Below are positions 32,417 through 46,400 of a stretch of 64,000 bases of DNA, piece by piece (the stretch's first letter is position 1; each line of letters opens with the position of its first letter). The DNA comes from Galdieria partita. Lineage: Eukaryota; Rhodophyta; Bangiophyceae; Galdieriales; Galdieriaceae. The notes under the pieces were generated by a model. That model was not told the DNA's origin, did not search any database, and worked only from the letters and a program-made list of their open reading frames with translations. Location of the stretch: contig BQMJ01000044.1 in assembly GCA_025991245.1 (NCBI GenBank), forward strand, positions 62,001 through 126,000, written 5' to 3'. The position numbers and the translations under genes are program-made.

Positions 32417-32450
32417 AAAATAGGATTGTTGTGGAGAAGGCGCATTGGGG

Positions 32451-35042
32451 ATGATTTGTCAACGTTGTGGCTTCCACAGCATTCCAGTTTCTATTGCTTA
32501 TAGTCATTCTTGGTATAGATTACAATACAAGTCACCAAGAAGGCATCTTCCTTGTTTGCGTAAACATATTGCTTTATTCTTTCCAACTGTTCATTGTTGG
32601 AGCGTTTCTTCCCAACAACCGTGTGATACGATACACAAGTCGTTGGTGACAAACCAGTCTCTAGTAGATTCGGCTCATCATCCTCCGTTAGACAACTATA
32701 TACTACAATTGCGGGAAGAAAAGAGTGATGGTAACAAGCATCCGTTGCCTCAGTCAGTTTCCAGGCCTTGTGGTGATCTATCTTTTGATTGGTCGGTATC
32801 TCAGATGAATGACAAAGTTGACAATATTTTGTTGCCTTGTGTTTCGCATAAAAAGAGAAAAGCGAAAAGGAAACCTCGAGGCTATTGGAAAGACTATTCC
32901 TGTGTTCGAAAAGAGATATTACAATATGTGGAACAGAGAGATGGAGTTTCAGGACTTGATGAAAACAGTATTGCTTTCCATCGTATGCCAAGTGCCAATG
33001 AATTGAGACAATCTGGACGTTATGCGTTGGTTTTGGCCATCAGCAATCATCACGGTGGTTTTCATACTGTAGCAAGAGAGATTGGATTGTGTCCTCGTTA
33101 TCACTCTACCGGTTATTGGGATCGTTGGGAACATGTTGCTAAAGAGATTGCCACCCACTTTGCAACTGTAGATATGCCTACTTATGATCAATTGGCAAAG
33201 GCATATCGATTGGATTTAGCCAAGGCTATCCATAAGCATGGAGGATTTCCAGCAGTAGCAGAGAAACTTGGAAGATCACCCAACAAGAGACGAAAATATT
33301 GGCATCATTTAGATAATCTACGCTATGAATTATTTCAGTATATGCAACGAAATGGATTAGAGCAGTTACCGACGGTGACTTTGTTGAAACTTGAAAGGAG
33401 ATGGGATCTGATAGGTGCCATTCGCTTACATGGAGGAATTTATGAAGTCTCACGCAAAACTCGTTTTCCATTATCCAAAAATACTCGACGACCACGAGGA
33501 TATTGGTCCCATATGGAAAACTTGAAAGCGGAATTGACTGATTGTATTTCTCAAAGCAGCATTTCTTCTTTCTCCTATCATTATTCAAGTAGGTCTTGTA
33601 CATGATCCTAGAAGAATGAGTGATTGAATTGTATAGTTCCAACATTGTCCTATTTGAAAAGGAATCAACGCCAAGACCTTATAGAAGCGATTAGGAAACA
33701 TGGCGGTGTACAAAGAGTAGCAGCTAAATTGTGTATGATGAGACAAAGCAAACGAAAGCCCAAAGGATATTGGAACGATTTTGCAGTTGTTCGAGCAGAA
33801 ATATCCGTGTTTGTAAGTTACATTTTTGATCGAATGGTTGAACCAATGATAGAATCATTATAGTTGCGTCGTTATGGGACTCCAGGTGTGATGCCACTTG
33901 GTCATGAGTTGAGACGCCACCAACGACGTGACCTTTGTTATGCCATTCATTTACATGGTGGATTTTCAGTAGTCGCTGGTAAACTTCATTTGAACTGGAT
34001 AGGACCCATCAGTTTTTGGCGTAATTGGAGCAATTTAAGGAAGCGACTTTTTGCAGATAAGGAAAAATGGGGATATCATGGGATGCCTACTTTGAGTGAT
34101 TTAGTCATGCGTGGTAGAGTAGATTTAGCGTGGGCTATTCGATTGCATCAAGGTTTTCCTGCAGTTGCCAAAGCATTTGGATTGGAATTGACTATGCCTA
34201 GTCGACCTCGATTGTATTGGAATGATCCTGAAAATGTAGTTGTAGAGTTGAAAGAATTGATAGCTTTATTATCGAATGAAGAGAAGAGGTATGTTGATGA
34301 TGGAGCATGAAGATTGGAAAATGATTGAGACAATTTAGGTATATGCCAAGTAATGAGGCTTTGTACAAGTTGGGTAGAGGAGACTTGGCGGATGCGATAA
34401 GAGATACCAAAGGTTGGGTTTATTATGCCAAACGACTCAAATTGATACCTCAGTATCGTTGTATTTCATCCAGCAGGTAATTATAAAGCAGAAAGATGGA
34501 TTGTAGAATAATGAATTCCACAATGGAATAGATTATGGAAAGATATTGGTTTTATACGTAGAGAGTTGCAACGATATTTGAACAATCGAGGTTTACTTCC
34601 TCGACAAGTTGTTTCCATGGAAGAGTTGTATCGAGATGGACGAGGCGATATTGCCTTTGCTATTATGAAATATCATCAAGGAGCTACTCACTTGGCTCAT
34701 CGACTGAAATGGAAAGCACCCCCTATGCGACCTTTACCATCTGCTTATTATCGTTATTGGTCCAACGTGATTCAACAACTATTCTTATGGATAGAACAAT
34801 ATGGGACTCCTGGACTCATGCCCAGTAAAAAGGAACTCTTTCAAACAGGTTATCGAGACTTGGTATTTGTGATTTATCGTCATGGAGGATTTCACAAGGT
34901 AGCTTGTCGTCTAGGTTGGACCATTTATGAAGGTAATCCTCATTGGTTAACTCAATGGTTAGCTTCTCAAGCTGGATATTCGATGTTACGAAAACCTAAA
35001 AGAATGAAGCCCTTCAAGTGGATGTCTTTTCCAGATGGATAA
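32451..35042 (+). CDS. Nine-repeat 'YW...MP...GR.DL..AI..HGG' protein, probably organellar
   Basis: Unrecognised family. Five exons joined by introns of about 48-64 nt give roughly 790 residues. A basic, Cys/His/Ser-rich N-terminus of about 60 residues suggests organelle import; a Lys/Arg-rich stretch precedes the repeats. From about residue 145 to near the end there are nine tandem modules of 55-65 residues, each of the form YW-x5-N-x2-x-E-L-x2-Y ... MP-x3-E-L-x3-GR-x-DL-x2-AI-x2-HGG-F-x2-VA-x-KLG. Examples are KAIHKHGGFPAVAEKLG, EAIRKHGGVQRVAAKL and AIRLHQGFPAVAKAFG. Each module should form three helices. Modular helical solenoids of this kind (PPR, OPR, mTERF) are typical organelle RNA/DNA binders; that role here is inference. 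The stop lies 7 bp from the AFG2 stop. Confidence 0.7.
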
Positions 35043-35049
35043 AGTTCGT

Positions 35050-37701
35050 TCATTCAACCATGTGGTGATGACCGCTATTTTGAGCAAACATTTCATAAAA
35101 TGTCAATAAATGACTATGCGTTCTCGGTTTCACTTGTTGTAGTGCTTTTTGAAAATGACAATATTCCACTACTTGTGAGGACATCGAAGGATCATCAACT
35201 GCATGTTTCAAAGCATTCAATGTGGCTTCTCGACAAAGCGATGCCAATTCAGCTCCCGTCATGCCTCGAGTCAACTCTACTAAACTTTTCCAATCCATAG
35301 AGGAATCATTCAGCGGCATACAACGACAATGAATCCTTAGAATTTGTTCCCGTGCCTCGGCATCAGGTAATCCAACGTAAACAAGTCTATCAAATCTACC
35401 GGGTCTTAGCAATGCAGGATCTAATAAATCAGGTCGATTGGTGGCACCCAGTACAAATATCCACGACTCTATATCCTCAGCACTACTTGATGATAACCCA
35501 CTCGAAGCAATACCATCCATTTCAGTTAATAACTGTGCCAACACTCGTTGTTCTGCATGTGAACTAGTTTGATCATCTTGTCGACGTGAAGCCAAAGCAT
35601 CGATTTCATCAAAAAATACTATACAGGGAGCAACAGATTTGGCCTTGCGAAATAAATTGCGAACCGCTTTTTCTGACTCTCCAACCCATTTCTGAAACAA
35701 TTCTGGGCCTTTGACGGACAAAAAATGGCAACTTGTTTCAGTAGCCAGCGCCTTTGCCATCAAAGTCTTGCTACAACCAGGAGGGCCATATAATAAAATG
35801 CCTTTGATAGGAGAAATACCCAATCGTTGAAAATAATGAGAATACTTCTTAGGCCATTCCACCGCTTCCCTTAATTGTTGTTTGACTTGATAATAACCTC
35901 CAATATCGTCCCAACGCACTCGAGCAACTTCAACAACGATCTCTCTCATCGCACTAGGAAATATTTCTTTACGAGCTCCTTCTAAATCTTCCCTTCTAAC
36001 AACGATTGCACTCGATGACTTGTCCCCCTTCCACCGATTATATGCAGAGTAACAACTCTCTCTCCATAAAGAAACTATATCTGCTCCTACATAACCATGC
36101 AAATCGTTCGAAACTTCTCTTACATCATCATCCGTCAACTCAACTTGCCATCTCATTCCTTGTTCATCCTTGGAAGATACGCTGTTCCTTATGATTTCAC
36201 TTAATATAGAAAAACGTTGGCAACTATTGGGAACAGGGACTTCCAACTCCATATCTAAACGGCCAGGTCTTCTCAATGCAACATCTAAAGCATCGAGACG
36301 ATGCGTAGTACCTATTAACACCATGCCTTTTGGCATTCGATCAATACAACTCAACAAAGCACTAGTCATTCTAATCTCTGCCTCCGTTGCCAACTGGCTC
36401 TCTCGAGAAACACCTATAGCATCCAACTCGTCAATAATGAGAATGGATGGAACTCGTTCTCCAACTTGTTGAAATATTTCTATCAAAGTGGATTCCGTTT
36501 CTCCAAATGTACTGGAAATTATCCACGGAGCTCTTACCATTCGAACACAACGGACTTGCATACTCGATGCTACTACCCGGGCCAATGTAGATTTGCCAGT
36601 TCCTGGTGGACCATGTAACAATATACCTCGACTTGGACGAATGCCCAAACGATTCAGTTGTTCTCTATACTCTTCATTCTCACAACAACAATTGGATAAT
36701 AAAAATGATTTCATCTTGTTCATCTGCTCATCTAAACCTCCTAATATTACAACAGTCTGCTTTGGGTGTTGGCTATCTACAAGCGGCAACCATTCCATTT
36801 GGGTATTCATCACGACCTTATAAATAACTTTCTGTGGATTGTCTTTACACGGCTTTTCATCTTTGTTTTCCAAAGGTACAATATCATGGCAAACCAAATA
36901 AAGATCCCGACCTTCCATACTGATACATATCCAACTACCTGGTACGATATATCTTTTGGAAACCATATTTCTAACATAAGACTCAAAATAAACATCATCG
37001 TACCATCTTTCTAAACGATTCGAATCGACAGACTCTAACTTGCCATCCACACTAGGTGGACCAAAACCAGCAATACAAACAAACACCGTACCAGCCAATC
37101 GACAATGGTCCTCTTCTTTGTACACATCTATTAAATATACACCCACAGAAACCTTTTCTTCCTTTTTCGGTAATACTTGCTTTGGTGATTTGTGCTTTTT
37201 CTTCCCAGATAATGGTGTACAAGGTAACCCTGACCTTCGATCCACTTCTTTCTTCACATTCAAAGCCACCTCTAACGTGGTATCTTTGATAACTTGCCTT
37301 TGATATGCATTCATAAATAATAAACAACAACTAGACGTATCTAAAGCGATAACATTATGTGGTAGAAAAGACAACGGCCAAGCTATCACGAGTAGAAAAT
37401 TCGGTGAAGAGTAATGAGAATATGAAACGTTCTTCTTATCCGACGCATCATCCAATATGTGTACTTGCTTCAAAGCTACACTCAAGTTCTCCTCCTCGTG
37501 TTCCATACTCGAAATAATAGAATCCTCCGACGGAAGTTTCGCTATCCGTAAGGGCTGTCCTAGGCGAATATTAAACTCCTTCATATAGGCTGCCGATAAT
37601 ACAGCTATTCCTAACGATTGTATACTTTCTGGAGGTGCGCCTTTTATAGCAACTTTTTCAAGCAATACACTCAGCTCGATGACTTCCAAAGCATTGTTCA
37701 T
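35050..37701 (-). CDS. AFG2: AAA+ ATPase AFG2/SPATA5-like (60S biogenesis)
   Basis: An 883-residue, single-exon, two-ring AAA ATPase. D1 has Walker A HGPPGTGKST (about residue 365) and Walker B ILIIDELDA; D2 has Walker A YGPPGCSKT (about residue 638), Walker B IVFFDEIDALASRR and the arginine-finger region ATNRPDLLDPALLRPGRFDR. The C-S-K form of the second P-loop is the hallmark that separates AFG2/Drg1/SPATA5 from CDC48, which has GCGKT. AFG2 releases shuttling factors such as Rlp24 from cytoplasmic pre-60S particles. The N-terminal 250 residues diverge and contain a Lys-rich insert. The stop is 7 bp from the stop of the repeat protein gene (tail to tail). Confidence 0.92.
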   Translation of the reverse strand: MNNALEVIELSVLLEKVAIKGAPPESIQSLGIAVLSAAYMKEFNIRLGQPLRIAKLPSEDSIISSMEHEEENLSVALKQVHILDDASDKKNVSYSHYSSPNFLLVIAWPLSFLPHNVIALDTSSCCLLFMNAYQRQVIKDTTLEVALNVKKEVDRRSGLPCTPLSGKKKHKSPKQVLPKKEEKVSVGVYLIDVYKEEDHCRLAGTVFVCIAGFGPPSVDGKLESVDSNRLERWYDDVYFESYVRNMVSKRYIVPGSWICISMEGRDLYLVCHDIVPLENKDEKPCKDNPQKVIYKVVMNTQMEWLPLVDSQHPKQTVVILGGLDEQMNKMKSFLLSNCCCENEEYREQLNRLGIRPSRGILLHGPPGTGKSTLARVVASSMQVRCVRMVRAPWIISSTFGETESTLIEIFQQVGERVPSILIIDELDAIGVSRESQLATEAEIRMTSALLSCIDRMPKGMVLIGTTHRLDALDVALRRPGRLDMELEVPVPNSCQRFSILSEIIRNSVSSKDEQGMRWQVELTDDDVREVSNDLHGYVGADIVSLWRESCYSAYNRWKGDKSSSAIVVRREDLEGARKEIFPSAMREIVVEVARVRWDDIGGYYQVKQQLREAVEWPKKYSHYFQRLGISPIKGILLYGPPGCSKTLMAKALATETSCHFLSVKGPELFQKWVGESEKAVRNLFRKAKSVAPCIVFFDEIDALASRRQDDQTSSHAEQRVLAQLLTEMDGIASSGLSSSSAEDIESWIFVLGATNRPDLLDPALLRPGRFDRLVYVGLPDAEAREQILRIHCRCMPLNDSSMDWKSLVELTRGMTGAELASLCREATLNALKHAVDDPSMSSQVVEYCHFQKALQQVKPRTHSHLLTFYEMFAQNSGHHHMVE

Positions 37702-38429
37702 TGCAGTGGACTAACAATCATGCCAAAGCAACGAAAAAATTGTGAACCATTACATCAACAGAGCATGGTGGAAAGACGTCATCAGGAGTTCAGTCGTATA
37801 TCTGTCGAAGTAGTGCTGTGATGCAAAAAAAATAGAACACAATATACCATATCGTGGAAGGGACACAAAAATGCTAAGTTCAAGGAAGAAATAGAGAAAT
37901 GCTTCCACATCATAAGAAAAAAAGCAGCTGAAATGAATGCTAAGAACATTTAGAAAAAGGACCGTGTAGCAAAAATTCTAAGAACTTTGGAAAAAAATAA
38001 ATGTCAGTTTGTTTTAACAAAACAGCTTGATAATATGTCTAATGAATCTTAGACAATTTTCATTAAAATTTAAGAAAACTTAAAAAATAAACTAAAAAAT
38101 AATCGAAATTAATAAAAAAAATAACGTTTCAATTTTGGTACTTACCATTCTAATATTATTCTTGCATACAGCAATTAAAATTATCAAAACCTCCCGAACT
38201 CATAATTTTTAAGAATCCGACCATATAATTAAATGTCATGGATTACTAAGAATATTGAATGCATAATGAAACAGTCATACAGATATCTGGCAAATCGAAA
38301 GGCCTGGCAAATCGAAAGGAAAATTGTAAATTTGTTATGAATTTTCTCTTTAAATGTTTTAACGCTTAGGTGTTTGTCAAAGAATTTCTGTTACCGTGAC
38401 GGAATGGTGGTTCGTAAAAATGGAGCCTA
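37702..38429. other. AT-rich intergenic region
   Basis: About 730 bp upstream of both AFG2 and the WD40 gene. The part 37825-38280 is the most AT-rich stretch of the window, dense in A-runs on the plus strand and without any open frame. A 17-nt tandem duplication lies at 38287-38319. No transposon ends or target duplications were seen. Confidence 0.5.
38287..38319. repeat. Tandem duplication, 17-nt unit x2
   Basis: CTGGCAAATCGAAAGGC is followed at once by CTGGCAAATCGAAAGG, a perfect direct repeat missing only the last base. Confidence 0.85.
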
Positions 38430-39666
38430 ATGACCAGAACGGTTTCCGAATACAGCCATCTTGTCTTTGATAGTTTCTTGGGAGAGAAGGGTACAGCTGT
38501 TGCGAGCTCCCCTGACGGTTCGTTGTTTGTTGTTGGTACTTCTAGTGGACGGTACTTGTTTTATTTGCTTTCTTTAAATTTTGAGTGACGTTATTTCTAG
38601 TATATTCGTCTTTGGAAGGTGTAGTGGTGTATGGAGGTGTCGTTTGCTTCCAGTTGTTTTCGATGGAGAGATTCTACGACTAAAATTACTTGAGGGGAAC
38701 GTTGTTTGTTTTATTGTCAGCGACGATAAATTTATTAACTTTGTTTCGTGGAAATGTGATCTCTTTGATGATTATTCGGGGGCAAACATGGTCCCTGATT
38801 TTACTCTGACGAAGAAATTTTCTGAAAGGGATTTTTTGTTAGCAGAAGGCTCGTTTGGTAGGATTCATACTTTTGACGTTGCCCAGTATGGTCGTTTGTA
38901 TTGGCTAGGCTATAGTGGCAAACTTGTATCAGCCCAATTTCGCGGTTTGACTGAATCTAGTTTTGATTCCCTTTCTCTTTCTTGTTGTCATTCATTCAAT
39001 TGTTTTCCTGGAATGGTTTTTGCCTTAAGCTCTAGCCTGGATGGGCAGAGAGTTCTCTATTCTACTTCTGATAGCACCAATTTGCATGTTTTGAATGTCG
39101 AAGCATCCAAACATTTTTGTGACACATCCTATGGCGGACATGAAGATTGGATCACTGCTTTGAAAGTTAGTGAAGAAAATGAAAATCTTTTTATTTCTGG
39201 TGACTCCAGTGGACAAGTATGCTTTTGGGATAGTCGTTGTAGGCAACCATTGGTTAGCAGTTGGCATTTTTTTCGTTCGATAACGAGTGTTGATATTTTA
39301 AGTAATCCATTACGAATGATTTTAGCGTTTGGACCACACGAAGATTACATTATTGAGGATGAAGAACCCCTTTATCGTGGGGTGTTGTTTTCTTACATCG
39401 ATTTGCGTCAATGTCTGTTTGACAAAGGGTTGTATGAGCAAAGACGAGTCAAGGATAACATGGATAAAGTCTCCATGGGACAAATCGTTTCTTCTCACGC
39501 AGAAGGTGATGATCAAGTTGTTGCCATGGATATGGATGCACGAAAGAGTCGTATTGTTTACACTACCTACGATGGCTATATTCGAGTATTAAGTAGGAAT
39601 TTATTAGAAGAACAGCTTACCCAGTTATTACCTCGACTAAGGCAAAGAGAATTAGGTTTCTCATGA
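38430..39666 (+). CDS. WD40-repeat protein, THOC6-like
   Basis: Two exons (38430-38551, 38601-39666) give about 395 residues. WD-type strands are visible: TAVASSPDGSLFVVGTSSGR, FALSSSLDGQRVLYSTS, then GGHEDWITALKVSEENENLF, ISGDSSGQVCFWDSRCRQ, and VVAMDMDARKSRIVYTTYDG near the end. The GH-x-DWI...SGG-x-DG-x-V-x-FWD-R blade is similar to THOC6 of the THO mRNA-export complex, but the propeller is divergent and other WD40 families cannot be excluded. No membrane or targeting segment is visible. The start ATG is chosen because the first exon reads directly into blade one. Confidence 0.7.
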
Positions 39667-39745
39667 CTTGACAAATAAAATTGTTCACTCATTGGATTGA
39701 GAATTTTGTGGATTCATGTGCTCCGTGAGCAGTTGAGGAGGAGAC

Positions 39746-41837
<2,092 letters not shown>

Positions 41838-42083
41838 GACAACTTTTTGGTGTAGTCGTAGAAACTTTGCCAAGGAGTGTATATTTATTAGAGCTATACA
41901 GTCTCTCTGATATAGAAAAGAATAATTGCTCGGGATAGTAAAAACAGTCTTTTGAGAATACTTAATGAATGGGATGTATATACCTTGAATAAGCTTATCA
42001 TGTTCATAGAAGAAAGGAACATAGGACGAAAAGTCTCTTCCTCCCCCTACTTTCAAAGTCATTTCGTCCACGGAGAGTGGGAG

Positions 42084-43410
42084 ATGGTCAAGTCTAGCTG
42101 CTTTATCATGCAAGTTGCGGTGTTTCAGTGCCTAACACAAGTTTATCCAAACTATGGGCACAATAGAAACGGGTCAAAGTGTTGTTGGGTAAACTGTAAA
42201 GCAAGTTGTTGCTTTCGACGCTTGTCTGTGAGTAGGTCACTCGTAACAACTACCCAAAGACAACGGGTGGCCCACCCCTTTGACCATTCCGTTGCACTCG
42301 TATGGAAAGCTAGTCATACAACCACTTCAAATAAGGTGAGTTGGACACTGAAAAGTAACTTGGTATAGCATTGTGGACGAATAACCGTTTCTAACAATAG
42401 GACGATGACCAAGGCAATTCTGACGACAACAACCAAAAGAATAATAGTAACAATCAAGGTGGAAGTTTTCCCTTTTCTATCTTTGGTAATTGGTCACCCT
42501 TTCGTTCTTCTTCTCTTTCAGGAGGAGGAGACAAGGAAGACAACCCAAGAAAGACTGCAGATGGATTTTCTATACCAGGAATGGGAAGAAATCCTTCTTT
42601 ATCCACTGAACAACTGGATATTTCTTCAGCTTTGGCTGCCTATGACAAAGAGAAACACAACGAATTACTGGAATTCATTCAACAGGTACCACCCAGTGAG
42701 TTGGTTGCCAGGTTTATGAGAAAAACACCCAAAGACGTACGTATACAATAGAGTTGTAGTGCAGCAAGTGATTGACAGACATCTAGGTACAAAATGCTAT
42801 TAAAGTGAATTTGGTTCAATTGTTGGGTTCTTTACCTCCAGGTTTATTTCAAACGAGTATTCGTACCGTTGGTATGCAATTGATGCAACTGATGGAATCT
42901 TGTTTGATGACTGGGTATATGTTACGGAATGCGCAGTATCGTTATAGTCTTAGCAAGAGTTTGGAATCTGTGGATGAAAATCGCCACTTGTTGGAAGGAC
43001 AAAAGCCGTTGGTGCAAGGCAAAGTAACTTTTGAAAATGCGGATGGAACCACTACAGAAATGGAAGCTTCGGAGTATGTACAAGAGTTACGGTCGCAAGT
43101 AATCCAATTGGAGAAAGAATTGTCAAGGTATAAGAATGCGTCGGGTAGTCAGTTGTTGAGTTATATTCGAACCATGGAACAAGACCAACTGGAGTCGTTG
43201 ACGAGAGATATGGGAGATGAAGTGATAGATGCGATGAAACGGATTATTCGTGCAGTTACTATGGAAACATCTATTGCACAGAATCCCATGTCTCTTGTAG
43301 AGACGAGTGCGAGTGAACTTTCTCAAATGTTATTTTGGTTACTTGTTACGGGTTACTTTTTGAGAGAAGCTGAAGTACAACAAAGTATTCAAAAGATGTT
43401 GAGTAATTAG
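42084..43410 (+). CDS. DUF760 family protein, plastid
   Basis: Three exons (42084-42335, 42401 to about 42738, about 42787 to 43410). The N-terminus is basic, Cys/Ser/Thr-rich and has few acids, fitting a plastid transit peptide. An Asn/Gln/Asp-rich linker follows, then a duplicated helical domain: FIQQVPPSELVARFM, VNLVQLLGSLPPGLFQTSI, LMQLMESCLMTGYMLRNAQYR, and in the second half SYIRTMEQDQLESL, SELSQMLFWLLVTGYFLREAE. LPP-x-F and the MxTGYxxRxAxY block are the signature of DUF760, found in cyanobacteria and plant plastids with no firmly known function. An earlier in-frame ATG at 41952 is possible. The stop lies 28 bp from that of SIN3. Confidence 0.8.
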
Positions 43411-43438
43411 TGATGGTTGGTTTATGAATATGTGGTCG

Positions 43439-46400
43439 TCAATAAGACAAATAACACATTCTACCTTGTTGATATATGAAAATGGGATGTTGTTCCACCG
43501 CATGTGAGGATAATATACCTTTGGTGCAATACTTTTCCATCGTTTTGGTCATTCCCCGTTGTTTCCATTTTGACTGAGTTGTATACCAATAAGGATTGCT
43601 TTTCTTTCTAATATCATGACCACCCGTAGTCGTACTTTTCCTCTCGTTGGTCACAACAGCACTGCATTGTAAGACACCACCATTTCGTTTACTACCCACG
43701 ACAGTATTCGGTAAATGAGTCATTCGATAGATATTTGTAACCGCATTCTTTTCAGTCATCGCCTTGTTCCAAACAATATGATAATAAAGCCACTCATGGA
43801 TGCCTTGACGATTCATCCCAAGTAAATGATAATACGTAGATAACCAACTGGTGGAATTTCCATTGGGATGAAATACTGTTTGTATTTGTTTAATCAGACG
43901 AGCAATCAACTTATCCATGGTAAAGAGTATATAGCTGTTGGTTCCCAATAGACTTCTACAACGGTCTTCATATTTCAAAGTTTCCAATGAACCATCCAAT
44001 AAACTCTTCAATGAAGATGTATACTCTTCAAATAATTGTTCCGCTGTGGTGCCTGCAGTAGCCACAGGAGCACCGGAATCAAACGCAGTCGAATGATTAT
44101 TTGTACCCGTTGGAACTGCATGATGATGATGATTGACAGAGGCTCGTTCTCTTGCTTGTTGTGCTTGTGATTGTGCCATTTGTTGTGCTGCTGCCAACCG
44201 ATTGTATAAAAGATGAAAAAGACGAAATAGAATATACAAAGACTCATCGCCATAAAATACGTTTCCTTGAACAACCAACGAGGCATCATCTTGATCCATC
44301 AAAAGATGAATGGAAGAAAAAGGTCCGTCTTTCTCACTACTACAACATGGAATCCATCGTTGACCTTCCAGTTGCCAATGACTGCCTAAAATAGGAATCA
44401 CATCCTCACTCGATACATCATTCGGACAAGACAAATCCATCGAATCGTCCATTCGAAAGAAACAAAGCATAAAATGAGAAAACAAATAATACAGCAGATT
44501 GGCCTCCTTTCCTTCTCCACATTCCACATTCAATGAAAACATAACAATATCTAACACTTGCTGCAGATCCTGCAAACATAACTGACCCATCCAAGGATTC
44601 GATTGTTCTCGACTATTCTCAAATGGACATTCCAAACCACGACTTGTCCACAATCCTCCATTCGGTGCCCATTCATGACGTGAAGAATCAACTATTTGAA
44701 AAGCAGGCGAAGAATCATGATGTACTTGAGCAACTAGAGACTTGGAATTGAGTGCTTTCCGATCCGTCTGCTTAAAGTAAAATGAACGATGATCCAATGA
44801 CTTGTAATAGTTCTTTTCCACTGTTTCTCTCCACATTTTGTTCATTTCTAAACGAGTTCTTCTCCATTCCACATCTTTCTGTTTCAAACGTGACAACACA
44901 ATACCCACAGTAACAGATGGACTTTGTTTCACTTGCTCTACAACACTTGGACCATGTTCTCCATAGATACGCTCAATAGCTTTCAAATGAATGGGACTAA
45001 GAATACCTTCTGCTAATGCATAGCGAGACCTCTGTTCTAAAGTCATTTGCTGTACAGCTGCAGCAATCGGCTCCAACTTGGCTATCGTTGCTGCATTCGT
45101 CTCAATAACCATATCCAATTCATATCGGTCATCTTCACAACGAAAAAGATTATCTTCATATTGATTCTTTCTCATGTGCTTAAATGAAAAGTCTTCACTT
45201 CCGGTAGGTAATGAAACCCAAGAATCATTCAATACTGCATTTTCCAAGGGACCTCTACCAGAACAAGAAGGACGAGGAAAATTATCTGGTAACTTGCGAT
45301 AAGAAACCGTACAAGTTTCCTCACTTTCTAATGCAATTTCTGATAATGGCTTGTAACTCCAACTTTTGGTTGCATCAAAACCTTCCAAAGAAGCATTTCT
45401 ACCACTCTTCTTCTGTTGATATTCTTTTCTCCATTGAGAACTTTGCAAAATACTCATAGCTTCTTCAACTGCACCAGGACCTGCTGAACTTGAATGTAAA
45501 AAGGTTTGAAAAGCCTCATATAATGCAGGTTTTTCGGCAAATAGTTCTTGACACAACATGAGCAACTCAGCACGTGATATAATTCCTTGTGAAAATAACG
45601 AAAGACATTTGATAAACTCTGAGTATATGTACTTCTGTTCAGGTCCCAATTCTTTGCGAATTTGTTCAAACAGGATCATACTATTCTTGGTCAATAAAGA
45701 TGCACGTGATGCTTGAGAGTCATGAGCCTTGTCTGTTGTAGCGGATTGTCTTTTCTTAGCTTCTTTTCTCTTTTCTTCTCTCTTGGGTTGCTTTGATGAT
45801 ACTTTCCATTCCTGATTGGATGACTTTCTTGGGTGCATCTCTTCATCCGATACCACAAAATAGGGTTGACTACGTTGATTAGCACTGCCTGAAGTAGGAT
45901 GAGTTGACTTGTCCTGTGTAGAAAAAGGTTTGGATGCCTTTGCTTGGCTGCCAGATTCTGGTAAGAAGTTTGTAAATTCTTCTAAGAGATCCACATGATG
46001 TTGAAAAAGAGTAGCCACTTGTTCGTACACTTGTTTGATACTCTTTTGTTCCTTTTGATAGCTATGCAATATATCTAAAAACTGTCGATATACTTGTGGT
46101 TGCATCGCAAACCGTTGTTTAATCTTCTTCACGTAATGGATAGCTTGATCCAACTCCACTGGTTTGTTTGCTGCAGCTGAAGGCAATGCTGCATTGGACA
46201 TTCCAGTTGGTGTTTGACTCCAATGCTTTGCTTCTTCATCAGTCATTGCATTTGGCTTTTGTAATGGCGTTGGTTCCAAAGCTTTGTTTTCAGAATACAC
46301 AGCTGACATACGAGAATACGGCATAGGTTGATGTGATGATCGATAAGTTGAATAATAACTTTCTGGTTGTCCATATCCATAAGGTGTAGAAAGCAAGGGG

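Noticed and set aside
43439-46396. Poly-Gln/Ser stretches of SIN3 considered as a separate gene
   Set aside because: The frame and PAH order are continuous with the upstream exons, so this is one gene.
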